From assembly GCF_030410395.1 (NCBI RefSeq), contig NZ_JAUHHF010000010.1:1-64000 (forward strand): DNA of 64,000 nt. Direction: 5' to 3'. A program made the position numbers and the translations under genes. This DNA comes from Zwartia panacis (lineage in GTDB: Bacteria; Pseudomonadota; Gammaproteobacteria; Burkholderiales; Burkholderiaceae_B). Shown here one piece after another: positions 36,395 through 45,381 of this stretch (its first letter is position 1; each line of letters starts with the position of its first letter). The notes under the pieces were generated by a model. It had not been told where the DNA came from and did no database searches. It saw only the letters and a program-made list of their open reading frames with translations.

Positions 36395-36456
36395 GGTAAG
36401 TTCTGTGTTGTCCGCTTGTTATTTTGAATGTGTGCTTGAGCGAGCATACTAGATAT

Positions 36457-37851
36457 CTAAAAATTCCCGAAAAAAGTCGCCAGTGTTAGTACAACGCCTA
36501 GAGTGATGAGTGGAAAGACAAGTGTGACCATCGCAATATGCGAATAGGCTTGGCGGTGAGTTAGTTGGCAGATGCCCAGCAAGGTGATCACGGCTCCATT
36601 ATGAGGCAAGGTATCCATGCAGCCCGATGCCATGACGGCGATACGGTGCAAAAGCTCGGGGCTCATACCAAGCGCAAGCGCACGGGCCAGATAGTCAGAA
36701 CCGAGTGTCTGCAGCGCGATAGAGAGCCCTCCTGAAGCCGAGCCGGTGATGCCGGCCAGTACGTTGACCGCAACGGCTTCGCTAATGAGAGGGTTACCAG
36801 GTGCGATGCTGAGGACAAACTCCCGAATCAGCAAGAAGCCACTCAAGCTGGCGATGACTGAACCATAGCCCACCTCTGAGGCGGTGTTCAGGATCGGCAG
36901 CATTGATCCCTTGGCACCTTCGTTGAGTGCCTCGTTGGCCTGAGTAAACGTAAGCGAGTTGAGCACTTGGGTAGCATACAAGTACAGCACGCCAGCGCTC
37001 AGTGCGATGATGATGGCCCAGAGGCCGGACACGGAGCTCAGGGTCGTCAGCCCGAAGCTGGCGTGTGTGAGGAATTCTGGTTGCCACGCAGGTAGCCACC
37101 ATTTGGCCATCAGGAGGTTGGTGCCGGCCATGAGCAGGATGGGTATCAAGGCAACAGTCAGCCTGGTGGACGGGACCATAGCAGGGGTGGATGCTTGGAG
37201 CGTGGTGGTGTCGGATGTTGGCGAGGGCTCGTTGGATCGCTTGCTTTGCCGGGTAAGCCACCACATGCCCAGCGAGGCCATCAACAGGCTGCCGATGATG
37301 CCGAGTCCAGGGGCGGCAAACGCATCGGTACCGAAAAAGGGGCTGGGGATTGAGTTCTGTACCGAAGGTGTCCCGGGCAGGGCGGTCATGGTGAAAGTAA
37401 ACGCGCCCAGCGCGATCGCGCCCGGGAGTAAGTTTTTAGAGATCTGCGCACGCTCAAACAGTGATTTGCCGATGGGGAACATCATGAAGGCAACAACGAA
37501 CAGTGAAACGCCCCCGTATGTCAAAAGGGCGCAGGCAACCACCACGGCAAGAATAGCCCTGCGCGGGCCGAGTTTCTCTGTGATGGCATTGGCGAGCGCA
37601 AGCGCGTAGCCTGTAGTCTCCATGAGCCGTCCGAAGACTGAGCCAAGCAAAAAAAGCGGAAAGTACTGAATCAGGTAGCCACCCATCGCCTTCATGAAGA
37701 CCTGGGTATAGACAGGGAGAAGGGACTGAATATCGCCATTGAGCACGACTGCGAGAAGCGCCATGGTAGGTGCCAAAATGAGCACACTCATGCCTCGATA
37801 CGCCAGATACATCAGCAAACCGAGAGAAAGCAAAATCGAGAGCAGTTCCAT
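36457..37851 (-). CDS. GntP-family permease
   Basis: The 464-residue inner-membrane protein has about twelve helices and the GntP/CitMHS-type sequence: LLGSVFGRLMETTGYALALA, LTYGGVSLFVVAFMMFPIG, ALPGTPSVQNSIPSPFFGTD, and GITGSASGGLSIALQTLG. GntP members import gluconate or other hydroxy acids with protons. ATG at 37851 with AAAGGG upstream is used; the frame extends six codons further. It is divergent from a LysR gene, the usual layout of regulator and target. A hairpin with T-run sits 80 bases before its start. Confidence 0.86.
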   Translation of the reverse strand: MELLSILLSLGLLMYLAYRGMSVLILAPTMALLAVVLNGDIQSLLPVYTQVFMKAMGGYLIQYFPLFLLGSVFGRLMETTGYALALANAITEKLGPRRAILAVVVACALLTYGGVSLFVVAFMMFPIGKSLFERAQISKNLLPGAIALGAFTFTMTALPGTPSVQNSIPSPFFGTDAFAAPGLGIIGSLLMASLGMWWLTRQSKRSNEPSPTSDTTTLQASTPAMVPSTRLTVALIPILLMAGTNLLMAKWWLPAWQPEFLTHASFGLTTLSSVSGLWAIIIALSAGVLYLYATQVLNSLTFTQANEALNEGAKGSMLPILNTASEVGYGSVIASLSGFLLIREFVLSIAPGNPLISEAVAVNVLAGITGSASGGLSIALQTLGSDYLARALALGMSPELLHRIAVMASGCMDTLPHNGAVITLLGICQLTHRQAYSHIAMVTLVFPLITLGVVLTLATFFGNF

Positions 37852-37931
37852 GGAGACCCTTTGCAACAAAAGTTCTTGAGCCTAGCATGGGGATGTTTCG
37901 CCGAGACTCTGTGGCATGAAACATATGTAAC

Positions 37932-37970
37932 AAAAAACAAGGTGATCAACCGAAGGATTGATCACCTTTT
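37932..37970 (-). terminator. Bidirectional terminator-like hairpin in the gntP leader
   Basis: AAGGTGATCAA (37939-37949) and TTGATCACCTT (37958-37968) form a perfect 11-bp stem with an 8-base loop. On the minus strand it is followed by a T-rich run (37938-37932), on the plus strand by TTTTA. It stands between two divergent genes, where no upstream transcript needs to end, so either it attenuates the gntP transcript or it is left over from a lost gene. Confidence 0.7.
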
Positions 37971-38122
37971 ATCCATCTTCTGGTAAGAAGAATCGGCCTT
38001 GATGTGCGGGCCGCTCTGAAGATACGGCGACCTGTTAACGGTAATCAACAGTTACACATGAACAACCTGTAGATCGATTAGAGTCTTTTTTTACCTATCT
38101 GCATAATATTGATTTAATCTAT

Positions 38123-38145
38123 ATCCATCTATTAAACAGATGGAT
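38123..38145. promoter_or_regulatory. Candidate LysR operator (perfect 8-bp dyad)
   Basis: ATCCATCT and AGATGGAT are separated by 7 bases, a perfect interrupted palindrome ending 7 bases before the LysR start at 38153. LysR proteins bind T-N11-A dyads between divergent genes and usually repress themselves. The position fits autoregulation, and the gntP promoter lies on the other side. Confidence 0.55.
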
Positions 38146-38152
38146 GTGGATG

Positions 38153-39088
38153 ATGGAGCTCAGGCAACTTAGATATTTTGTCGCGATCGCAGAGCATGGC
38201 ACGTTTTCCAAAGCAGCCAGCAAGGTTCATATTGCCCAGTCCGCGCTGAGTCATCAGCTTGCCCAGCTCGAAGAAGAACTGGGCGCAGCACTTTTTCTGC
38301 GTTCGCGTCGAGGCGTGACGTTAACCGAAGCGGGGGCGCTTTTTCATGTACATGCGCTCTCAATCCTCAGGCAGGTCGCAGATGCGCAGGCAAGCGTATC
38401 CAGCTTGCTCAAAGCGCCCTCAGGACGCGTGATTTTTGGATTGCCCCACAGCGTGTCTCACGCACTGGCTTTGCCACTGATCGCAGCGGTCCGTCAGTCA
38501 TTGCCAATGGTGAATCTGGAGTTAACCGAAGAGTTGACCGGGAATCTGACCCAGCAGCTGCAGGCGGGCTCATTGCATTTGTCCATTTTGTTTGATGATG
38601 GGCAGCTCGATGATTTTTTATCCGAGGTGCTGGTGTCAGAGCGCATGTCCCTGATTTATCCGACGACTGATAAAGCTCGGCGAGGTAAAACGTCGGTATC
38701 GTTTAAAGAGGCCTTGAGTCAGCCCCTGATCTTGCCCGCCCAACCACATGGCGTGCGTCCCATCATCGAAGATGCTGCTCTGAAAGCCGGTCTGCAACCT
38801 CCCAACGTATTGGCTGACATCAGTTCCATCAGTATTTTGCGAAATTCTTTGCTGGCTGGTATGGGACAAACCATTTTGCCGGTCATGCCACTCAAGGCAG
38901 AAATAGAAAGTGGCTTACTGTCGAGTCTGCCGATTCGCTCGCCCGAGGTGACGCGTCGGGTCGCACTGTGTCGAGCCCGTCACATTCCTTTGTCAACGGC
39001 TGCGCAAGCCGTCAGTGAAGTCGCCAAGCGTGTCATGAAAGAGTTGTGCCAGAAAAAAATCTGGGTGGATGCGACGTTTATTGGGTGA
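38153..39088 (+). CDS. LysR-type transcriptional regulator
   Basis: The 311-residue protein has the N-terminal winged HTH (MELRQLRYFVAIAEHGTFSK, then AASKVHIAQSALSHQLAQLE) and a C-terminal inducer-binding domain (VIFGLPHSVSHALALPLIAA). The chosen ATG is the last of three near 38144-38155 because family members begin MELRQLRYF. It is divergent from the GntP permease and probably controls it. The C-terminal 25 residues are longer than in typical family members. Confidence 0.9.
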   Translation: MELRQLRYFVAIAEHGTFSKAASKVHIAQSALSHQLAQLEEELGAALFLRSRRGVTLTEAGALFHVHALSILRQVADAQASVSSLLKAPSGRVIFGLPHSVSHALALPLIAAVRQSLPMVNLELTEELTGNLTQQLQAGSLHLSILFDDGQLDDFLSEVLVSERMSLIYPTTDKARRGKTSVSFKEALSQPLILPAQPHGVRPIIEDAALKAGLQPPNVLADISSISILRNSLLAGMGQTILPVMPLKAEIESGLLSSLPIRSPEVTRRVALCRARHIPLSTAAQAVSEVAKRVMKELCQKKIWVDATFIG

Positions 39089-39098
39089 AATGACTCGG

Positions 39099-40046
39099 TC
39101 AGAACGACGTCATGTAACGCAGCAAGACTCTGCGCGTCTCTGCAAAACCGAATTGAGTATCCAGATTCGTGCCGTATTGCAGCATGAAGCGGCCTTTGTT
39201 CGTGGTGGCCACAGCGCTGAGCAGATAGCGATGTGTTTGCAGGGCATTGTTGTTGCTCAGGCCGTTTACCGCAGTCTCTGCACCCCACATGTAGAGGTAG
39301 GTCGCGGCAAAGGAGAACGTGTTGTTGAGATGATAAATTGGGCCGATCTGGGCGGTATATAAGGGTTTTTGGGTCAGCTGGGCGTTATTAGGGCCGACTT
39401 GATTATTCGGACCAAACCACATCGTATCGAAGCCGACCATGCCATCAAAACTTTTGCTGAGCGCTGTTTGATAAGCGAATTGGATATCCCCCACAACGCG
39501 TTTGCCGCCGATATTGAATAATTGCTGATTGGAGTAGCTACCAGTTGGTAACGTGAGATACCCAGCCATTCCAAAATAGGTGCGAGTCTGACGATTGGCA
39601 TGTAGCCAAAGCGCGGTGGCCAGTGTGAGATCTCCAAGGCCGTAGTCTGTTGGCTGGCTTGAGGCTGAGCCACCAGGTTTTAACTCCCCCATCGGCAGCT
39701 GCACAAACGAAAGCCCGGTCAAACCCCCGATGCTGTAGGATCGTCCTAGACGCAGCTGGAGCTGATTACTGGACAAGGTGGGCGTATCGCGAGATTTATT
39801 TCCGTCGGTGTAGTTGCCTTTGAGTTCAGAGTTGACCAAGGCGGCGGAAAAAAAGTTTCTATCTGGTGGTGGCGCGACCGCATCAAAGGGGTTGAGATCG
39901 ATGGCGTGGCTGCTGAGAGAAACAAAAAAGAGGGAAACAAAGAAGACAACAAGCAAAGCAGGTTGACTCATAGGGCCTGTCGAACGCAATGAAACACTGC
40001 GGGCAAACTGCCTCTTCGCCATCTGCAGTATTTTTTTGATGTTCAT
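39099..40046 (-). CDS. Outer-membrane channel-like protein, MetA-pathway (PF13557) family
   Basis: Members of this family are often encoded beside aromatic catabolism genes and are thought to be outer-membrane beta barrels. The sequence has a hydrophobic export signal (LLVVFFVSLFFVSLSSHA), alternating amphipathic strands (RTYFGMAGYLTLPTGSYSN, FSFAATYLYMWGAETAVNG, FMLQYGTNLDTQFGF) and a C-terminal Phe in YMTSF as needed for barrel insertion. The full frame gives 315 residues with a long basic N-terminus; ATG at 39971 (MSQPALLVV) would give a conventional signal peptide and may be the true start. It converges with the LysR gene. Confidence 0.78.
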   Translation of the reverse strand: MNIKKILQMAKRQFARSVSLRSTGPMSQPALLVVFFVSLFFVSLSSHAIDLNPFDAVAPPPDRNFFSAALVNSELKGNYTDGNKSRDTPTLSSNQLQLRLGRSYSIGGLTGLSFVQLPMGELKPGGSASSQPTDYGLGDLTLATALWLHANRQTRTYFGMAGYLTLPTGSYSNQQLFNIGGKRVVGDIQFAYQTALSKSFDGMVGFDTMWFGPNNQVGPNNAQLTQKPLYTAQIGPIYHLNNTFSFAATYLYMWGAETAVNGLSNNNALQTHRYLLSAVATTNKGRFMLQYGTNLDTQFGFAETRRVLLRYMTSF

Positions 40047-40182
40047 TGGTTGGAATATGTAAATTTATACCTAAAAATACTATTTATAACTTTGTGTATA
40101 GTCAAAATGGCAATCGTAGATTACCTCTTAACCCGTGCAAGCTCAACAGATTGCTTGTTTTTTCGTGAGTCGGAGTCAAAAA

Positions 40183-40815
40183 ATGGATGTTTCGGTCTTT
40201 ACTACGGCTCAACTGGTGATTGAGATCGTCGGGATTGTGGCCTTTGCTCTTTCGGGGGTGATCGAGGCTGCTCGCAGGCGACTGGATGTGGTTGGGGTAT
40301 CGGCAGTAGCCATACTCGCATCGTTTGGCGGAGGGACGCTTCGGGACGTCTTGCTGGATAGACGCCCCTTTTTCTGGGTAGAAAATCATTCTTTGCTCTG
40401 GCTCGTGGTGGTGTTGGCCAGCGCAGCCATTTTGTTTATGCGTGGCAAGCATTTCGAGCCGACCGAACGGGCGATGCAATGGCCTGATGCGCTTGGAATG
40501 GGTCTATTCTGCGCGGGCGGCACTCAGATCGCGCTGAGCATGGAGATGCCGGCACTTGTGGCGGTCATGATGGGCATGATTACCGCGGTGTTTGGCGGGG
40601 TATTGCGAGATGTCGTGTGTAATGAAATCCCACGAGTCTTTAATGACCACCGGCCTTATGCGTTGTGCGCGTTTGCCGGTGGGTGGGTCTTGGTCCTGGC
40701 GCATCATCTGGGTTTGCCCCAGTGGACTTGCCTGTTTCTCTCAGCCGCGAGCGCTTCCGCGCTGCGCGTGCTGGCGATGGTGTTTGACTGGAAACTTCCC
40801 ACGTGGAGGACTTAG
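40183..40815 (+). CDS. TRIC cation channel family protein (UPF0126, YicG-like)
   Basis: The 210-residue protein has seven membrane helices in two repeats, each with the family Gly-rich motif: ASFGGGTLRDVLLDR and AVFGGVLRDVVCNEIP. Bacterial relatives form trimeric K+-permeable channels; glycine import has also been proposed for some. ATG at 40183 has CGGAG 8 bases upstream; an in-frame start at 40135 adds a polar stretch and is rejected. Its stop region GGACTTAG is duplicated in tandem (40808-40825), and the second copy holds the stop of the convergent gene. Confidence 0.9.
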   Translation: MDVSVFTTAQLVIEIVGIVAFALSGVIEAARRRLDVVGVSAVAILASFGGGTLRDVLLDRRPFFWVENHSLLWLVVVLASAAILFMRGKHFEPTERAMQWPDALGMGLFCAGGTQIALSMEMPALVAVMMGMITAVFGGVLRDVVCNEIPRVFNDHRPYALCAFAGGWVLVLAHHLGLPQWTCLFLSAASASALRVLAMVFDWKLPTWRT

Positions 40816-40825
40816 CGGACTTAGT
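40808..40825. repeat. 9-bp tandem duplication spanning both convergent stops
   Basis: GGACTTAGC (40808-40816) is followed directly by GGACTTAGT (40817-40825). The first unit contains the TAG that ends the TRIC gene (40813-40815). The second unit contains TTA (40821-40823), the stop of the minus-strand Bug gene. Confidence 0.8.
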
Positions 40826-41790
40826 CGGCTTTCAGGTTGGCCTTTTTGATCACATCACCCCATTTCACAACTTCGGCGTCCACAAAGGCGCTCCAGTCTT
40901 TGGCTCCACGAGGATCGGGAATCGCGCCGCGGGCAATGATTTTTTCCTGAAACTCAGGATCGCGCAGCAGTTTTTGTACGTCGGGCACTGATTTTTGCGA
41001 CGATAGCAGGAGGTGTGCCTGCAGGCACCACGAGACCACCCCAGCCGCTACCGTCAAAACCGGGCAGTCCCGCCTCGGCGACAGTCGGCACGTCGGGAAG
41101 TTGCGGGACACGCTGCGCGCTCGTCATGGCGATGGCTTTGATTTTGCCGGCCTTGACGTGGGGCAACGCCGAGGCCAGGCTATCAACCAGGACAGGAATT
41201 TGACCGCCTAGTAAGTCGGTCATCGCTGGGCCGCTGCCCTTGTAATTGACGCCAGTCATTTCAATATTGGCGCTCGATTTGAAAAGCTCTCCGGTCAAGT
41301 GCTGGGAAGTCCCTGTGCCCGCATAACCAATATTGATTTTGTTGGGTTCCTTTTTTGCCGCGGCAATCAGCTCGGTTGCTGTGTTGTAAGGGAATGAGGG
41401 ATGCGCCACGATCATCAGCGGCACAATAAAGACGCCATTGACCATTTCAAAGTCTTTCGGGCTGTAAGGCAGTTTGGAATAGAGGCTGGGATTGACGCCC
41501 AGTGTGCCACTCGTACCGAACGTAATTGTGTAGCCGTCAGCGGGCGCTGTTTTGCCAGCCAGCATGCCAACGATCGTATTGCCACGATTATCCACAATCA
41601 CTTGCTGGCCCCACTCTTTGGTGAGTCCGTCCGCGAGCAGTCGCCCGACAATATCAGTGGCCTGACCGGGCGGGAAGGGCACGATCAATTTGACGGGTTT
41701 ATTCGGATAGGCATCCTGCGCAAAGGCAGTCAGGCCTGTTGTGGTGGCCGCAACGGCGACCATCATGGAGAGCAGTTTTTTAATCAGCAT
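40821..41790 (-). pseudogene. Tripartite tricarboxylate (Bug) binding protein, broken by a one-base frameshift
   Basis: The first 260 or so residues are a normal Bug protein: signal peptide (MLIKKLLSMMVAVAATTTGL, cleaved near AFAQDAYP), PVKLIVPFPPGQATDIVGR, GYAGTGTSQHLTGELF, and DVPTVAEAGLPGFDGSGWGG. At about 40985 the frame shifts: with one C removed from the CCC run (GGG on the plus strand, 40983-40985) the sequence continues AKISADVQKLLRDPEF and ends normally at 40821 with VVKWGDVIKKANLKAD. As it stands the protein ends early in a wrong-frame tail. It may be a real recent inactivation or a sequencing error. Confidence 0.88.
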
Positions 41791-41924
41791 ATGTGCTCGC
41801 TTAAAAGAATAGTCATTCGTGAAATACTCAAGGTGTCTCAGCATAAGTCGATCCCCTGAAAATGAAATCGGGGAAGTCCCTTGGGTATGCAAGTAAAGTA
41901 TGAAGAATGTGTTCTCGCATCCAC

Positions 41925-42803
41925 CTATGGTTTGGCTGCGAGGAGGGCCTGTACGGCCGGGTTGTTGAGTTTGGGTTTGTCCACCAGCGCGTAGTAGTTC
42001 TCATACACGTCTTCCACTTGACCCACCTGGGTGACTTGGAATTGAGCGGTGATGTCAGACGGATCGATAAAAGGCGCTGGGAAGAATCCCTCTCCGTGCA
42101 TGCCGAACGTTTTCATGAGCGCACCGTCATCGAATTCGGCCACGACGCTGACTTGGACGCGATGCTGGGTCAACCAGTCATCAATCTGGGCGCGCAATAC
42201 GCTGCCGTGGGTGGGTAACAACATAGGTTTGCCATTGAGACATTTTGGAAAGGGTCCTTTCAGTTGTGACACGAGCGCAGCACTACCGAATATCGCGACC
42301 GGACTTTTTCCCAGAAGGTGTGAACGAATCTGTTGCGGACCGCCCTGGGCATACGGTCGGTCTGAGAGCACAAGGTCCAGTCTATGCAGGAGCAATGAGG
42401 GCAGTAGTTCTTCGAAGCGACCTTCGATGCACTCGATTTTGACTTGCAGATTGCCGTGTAAAACGGGCGCGAGCAGTCGATAAGAAGCTGTCTTGGGTAA
42501 AACGTCGGAGACTCCGATGGTGAGCCGGAGTGTTCGCTCGAGGGATTCATCGGCAAGGCTATCCAGCATTTGTTCGCCCAGGCGGAAAATCTCATCCGCG
42601 TAGCGTCGTGCGACACGGCCCGCCTCAGTCAGTACAAGGCGGCGACCTTCGAGCTGGAACAAAGTCCGGCCAAGATCACCCTCGAGTTTGGTGATTTGGC
42701 CGCTGACTGTTTGAATGCTGACGCCGAGCTTTTCAGCCGCGCTCGCCAGGTTGCCCTCGGTTGCGACGGCCCAGAAATAGCGTAAATGATGGTAATTAAG
42801 CAT
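41925..42803 (-). CDS. LysR-type regulator, NhaR-like
   Basis: The 292-residue protein begins MLNYHHLRYFWAVATEGNLA and continues SAAEKLGVSIQTVSGQITKL, close to NhaR, the Na+-responsive activator of nhaA and other envelope genes. The HTH (about 18-37) and effector domain are complete. It is divergent from terC across 142 bases and could regulate it. Nothing in the sequence says what ligand it senses. Confidence 0.87.
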   Translation of the reverse strand: MLNYHHLRYFWAVATEGNLASAAEKLGVSIQTVSGQITKLEGDLGRTLFQLEGRRLVLTEAGRVARRYADEIFRLGEQMLDSLADESLERTLRLTIGVSDVLPKTASYRLLAPVLHGNLQVKIECIEGRFEELLPSLLLHRLDLVLSDRPYAQGGPQQIRSHLLGKSPVAIFGSAALVSQLKGPFPKCLNGKPMLLPTHGSVLRAQIDDWLTQHRVQVSVVAEFDDGALMKTFGMHGEGFFPAPFIDPSDITAQFQVTQVGQVEDVYENYYALVDKPKLNNPAVQALLAAKP

Positions 42804-42945
42804 TTATTAGTTCGAATAATTCATAATAACAATCAGCTTATATACCATTTTAATTGAGATGAATAGTCTTTAGTCTCTCGCCTGTGTTTGAACGAATTGG
42901 TGATGCGAGTCTCGCGTCCAATTGAAAGGCTTAGGGAGAAGTGAG

Positions 42946-43923
42946 ATGGAAACGATTGGTAGTTGGTGGATGTGGACCGGCTTCGCTGTGTTTGTAGTGG
43001 TCGCCTGCGCAGTCGATCTCTTGGTGTTGCAGAAAAAAGGCGATGACAAGGTGTCGGTGGGTCAGGCGCTACGTTGGTCGGCCCTCTGGGTCGCTTTGGC
43101 ATTGATTTTCAACGCACTGCTCTGGTGGTATCTGGACGGGCAGGCTGGGCGCGAGGTCGCAAACGTCAAGGCTTCGGAGTTTCTGACCGGATATCTGATT
43201 GAAAAGTCACTCGCCGTGGACAACATTTTCGTATTTTTGATGTTGTTTACATTTTTTGCGGTGCCACCTCATCTGCAAAAGCGAGTCCTGATCCTCGGTG
43301 TGATCGGCGCAATTGTGTTGCGCGCTGTGATGATCTTGATCGGAGCGTGGCTGATTAAAGAGTTCCACTGGATTCTTTATGTTTTCGGTCTGTTCCTGTT
43401 GGTCACCGGTATCAAGATGCTTGTTTTCGCTGAGGCGGATTCGGATCTCGAAAAAAATCCTATCCTCAAATGGATGCGCGGCCATATGAATATATTGCCG
43501 CACTTCGAGGGAGAGCAATTCTGGGTCTACAAGAATGGTGTCCGTTTCTTCACACCCTTGTTTGTGGTGGTCATCATGATTGGTATTACCGACATCATTT
43601 TTGCTGTCGATAGTATCCCGGCGATTTTCGCGATCACCGAAGATCCGTTCATTGTGATGACTTCCAATATCTTCGCGATTCTGGGTTTGAGAGCGATGTA
43701 TTTCTTGTTGGCAGATCTCAAGGACCGTTTCCACCTGTTGACTTACGGTCTGGGCTTTATCCTGGTGTTCGTCGGTACGAAGATGTTGATCGTGGACTGG
43801 TACAAGATCCCGGTGGGCATCTCGCTGATGGTAGTAGGCGCGATCTTGCTGACATCAATCATTGCCAGCTTGCTCATCCCCAACAAGGGAGCTCAGTCAG
43901 GAACGGCGACTGAAAGCAAGTAA
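42946..43923 (+). CDS. TerC family integral membrane protein (Alx-like)
   Basis: The 325-residue protein has nine hydrophobic segments and the TerC signature: conserved acidic and Asn residues in membrane helices (EKSLAVDNIFVFLMLFTFF and ITDIIFAVDSIPAIFAITED). Relatives include Alx, a Mn2+ exporter with a pH- and Mn-responsive leader, and TerC of tellurite resistance. ATG at 42946 has GGGAGAAG. I could not recognise a yybP-ykoY riboswitch in the 142-base leader. A perfect terminator follows the stop. Confidence 0.9.
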   Translation: METIGSWWMWTGFAVFVVVACAVDLLVLQKKGDDKVSVGQALRWSALWVALALIFNALLWWYLDGQAGREVANVKASEFLTGYLIEKSLAVDNIFVFLMLFTFFAVPPHLQKRVLILGVIGAIVLRAVMILIGAWLIKEFHWILYVFGLFLLVTGIKMLVFAEADSDLEKNPILKWMRGHMNILPHFEGEQFWVYKNGVRFFTPLFVVVIMIGITDIIFAVDSIPAIFAITEDPFIVMTSNIFAILGLRAMYFLLADLKDRFHLLTYGLGFILVFVGTKMLIVDWYKIPVGISLMVVGAILLTSIIASLLIPNKGAQSGTATESK

Positions 43924-43948
43924 TCTGTCGATACTTTCGATGCTGTTG

Positions 43949-43986
43949 ATGCCCGCGAGATGAACGTTGAATCTCGCGGGCATTTT
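43949..43986 (+). terminator. Intrinsic terminator of terC
   Basis: ATGCCCGCGAGAT (43949-43961) pairs perfectly over 13 bases with ATCTCGCGGGCAT (43971-43983), followed by TTTT. It lies 26 bases after the terC stop and protects the convergent histidine kinase gene from read-through. Confidence 0.9.
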
Positions 43987-44002
43987 CATGTGAGAGGTCC
44001 GT

Positions 44003-45379
44003 CTAGCTGACCTCACCTGGTAGACGTATTGAAAATTGAGCCCCACCTGTCGGAATATCTTCGTAAGTAATCGTCCCCTTGTTTCTCGTGACGATTTGTT
44101 TGCAGAGCCATAGTCCAAGACCCATGCCGCTTCGTTTGCCACTCGAGGCCAGCTCAAATATCTTCTCTTTACGCTCGGGTGAAATACCTGGGCCATTGTC
44201 TGAAATCGTGATCGTGGCACCGTCCTTCACGCGGGCAATCTCGATTGTGATCTCTTTGTCCGCGCGCTCAACGCTTGCGAGGGCATGAATCGCGTTGTTC
44301 AAAAGGTTGAGAAGGACTTGTTGAATTTCGGGGGCGTTGATTTTGCAAATGGTTTTCGAAGCGAGGCGTAATTTGACGTGAATGTTGCGTCGGGATAACT
44401 CGGGATTGGTGATCTGGAGGACCGACTGCACGATATCGCCGAGATCAATCGCATTGGCATTGGGTTGATCCTCATTGAAAATCGAACGCAGCGACTGAAT
44501 GATGCTGCCGGCCCGCAAATTGTCCTGGACGATTTTCTCAGCGAGATCTTTCAGTAAAGCTTCGTCGAAGCGACCATTCGATAATTGAAGCTTCATGAAT
44601 TCGCTGTTGATTTGAACGGCGCCTAGCGGTTGATTCAGCTCGTGCGCAATTGACGCGGAGAGGGCGCCGGTCGCGGCGGTTTTATTGGCCCACACCAGAC
44701 TATCGATGAGTAGTTTTTCTTTTTCGTTTTCCGCGATTTTGAGTAGAAAAATCGGGAAAATCATGTAGCGAAAAATGCCCAGTAAAAATAAAGCGATAAA
44801 AATCACTGTGTTGATGATGTTTGTATCAAACGCAATCGTCGCGATGTCCAGCATCACCAGGACAATGCGACCACCCCAGAGTAAAGCGGTCGCAAAAAAC
44901 AGAATCCCGTATACCTTGACGAGATCTATGCCGTTTTTCTTGAAAGCTTTGAGCGATAAAAAGCCGCTTTCTGTCGTGACGTAAACCATGGCAAGACAGA
45001 CGTAAATAGTTTGATAACCTGGATTAAACAGAATCCCAGTCGCGTAAAGACCAAGTGAATACAGTGTGAATACTGTCAGATTGCGCAAAAACGAAGGTTT
45101 AAGGTTTGGTTGCTCACCGATCAGATTGATGAGCGAATAGTTAAAGTATTGATAAGCCAGAAAAGCGAGCGCGTTCGCTCCGACATATGAAATGAGTGTG
45201 TGCAGTTCTGTTCTGAAAACAGTGATGATTCCAGCAGTGCCGAGCAAGAAAGCGCCGAGCGCACAGTTTTCAATCGCGCGATTCTTCTGTTTGGCGAAAT
45301 AGAACAGCAGAGTTAAGGAATAGGCGATCGACAATATTCCAAAGAATATGAAGATCGCCGGGATCAGGCTCAATTGCAT
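44003..45379 (-). CDS. Sensor histidine kinase with seven-helix N-terminal membrane domain
   Basis: The 458-residue protein has about seven hydrophobic helices in residues 1-215, with almost no periplasmic loops, then a HisKA dimerisation helix with the phosphoacceptor His in IAHELNQPLGAVQINSE and an ATPase domain (N box LLNLLNNAIHAL, G1 DNGPGIS, G2 GMGLGLWLC). The H-box type HELNQPL is that of FixL/DctB kinases. The sensor input is therefore probably intramembrane or membrane-proximal. No response regulator is adjacent. The stop is 2 bases after the hydrolase gene upstream, so the two form an operon. Confidence 0.9.
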   Translation of the reverse strand: MQLSLIPAIFIFFGILSIAYSLTLLFYFAKQKNRAIENCALGAFLLGTAGIITVFRTELHTLISYVGANALAFLAYQYFNYSLINLIGEQPNLKPSFLRNLTVFTLYSLGLYATGILFNPGYQTIYVCLAMVYVTTESGFLSLKAFKKNGIDLVKVYGILFFATALLWGGRIVLVMLDIATIAFDTNIINTVIFIALFLLGIFRYMIFPIFLLKIAENEKEKLLIDSLVWANKTAATGALSASIAHELNQPLGAVQINSEFMKLQLSNGRFDEALLKDLAEKIVQDNLRAGSIIQSLRSIFNEDQPNANAIDLGDIVQSVLQITNPELSRRNIHVKLRLASKTICKINAPEIQQVLLNLLNNAIHALASVERADKEITIEIARVKDGATITISDNGPGISPERKEKIFELASSGKRSGMGLGLWLCKQIVTRNKGTITYEDIPTGGAQFSIRLPGEVS

Positions 45380-45381
45380 TT

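Noticed and set aside
40983-40985. Programmed ribosomal frameshift in the Bug gene
   Set aside because: There is no slippery heptamer, no stimulatory structure, and Bug proteins are not made by frameshifting.
42804-42945. Mn2+ (yybP-ykoY) riboswitch before the TerC gene
   Set aside because: The conserved core could not be recognised in this short AT-rich leader.
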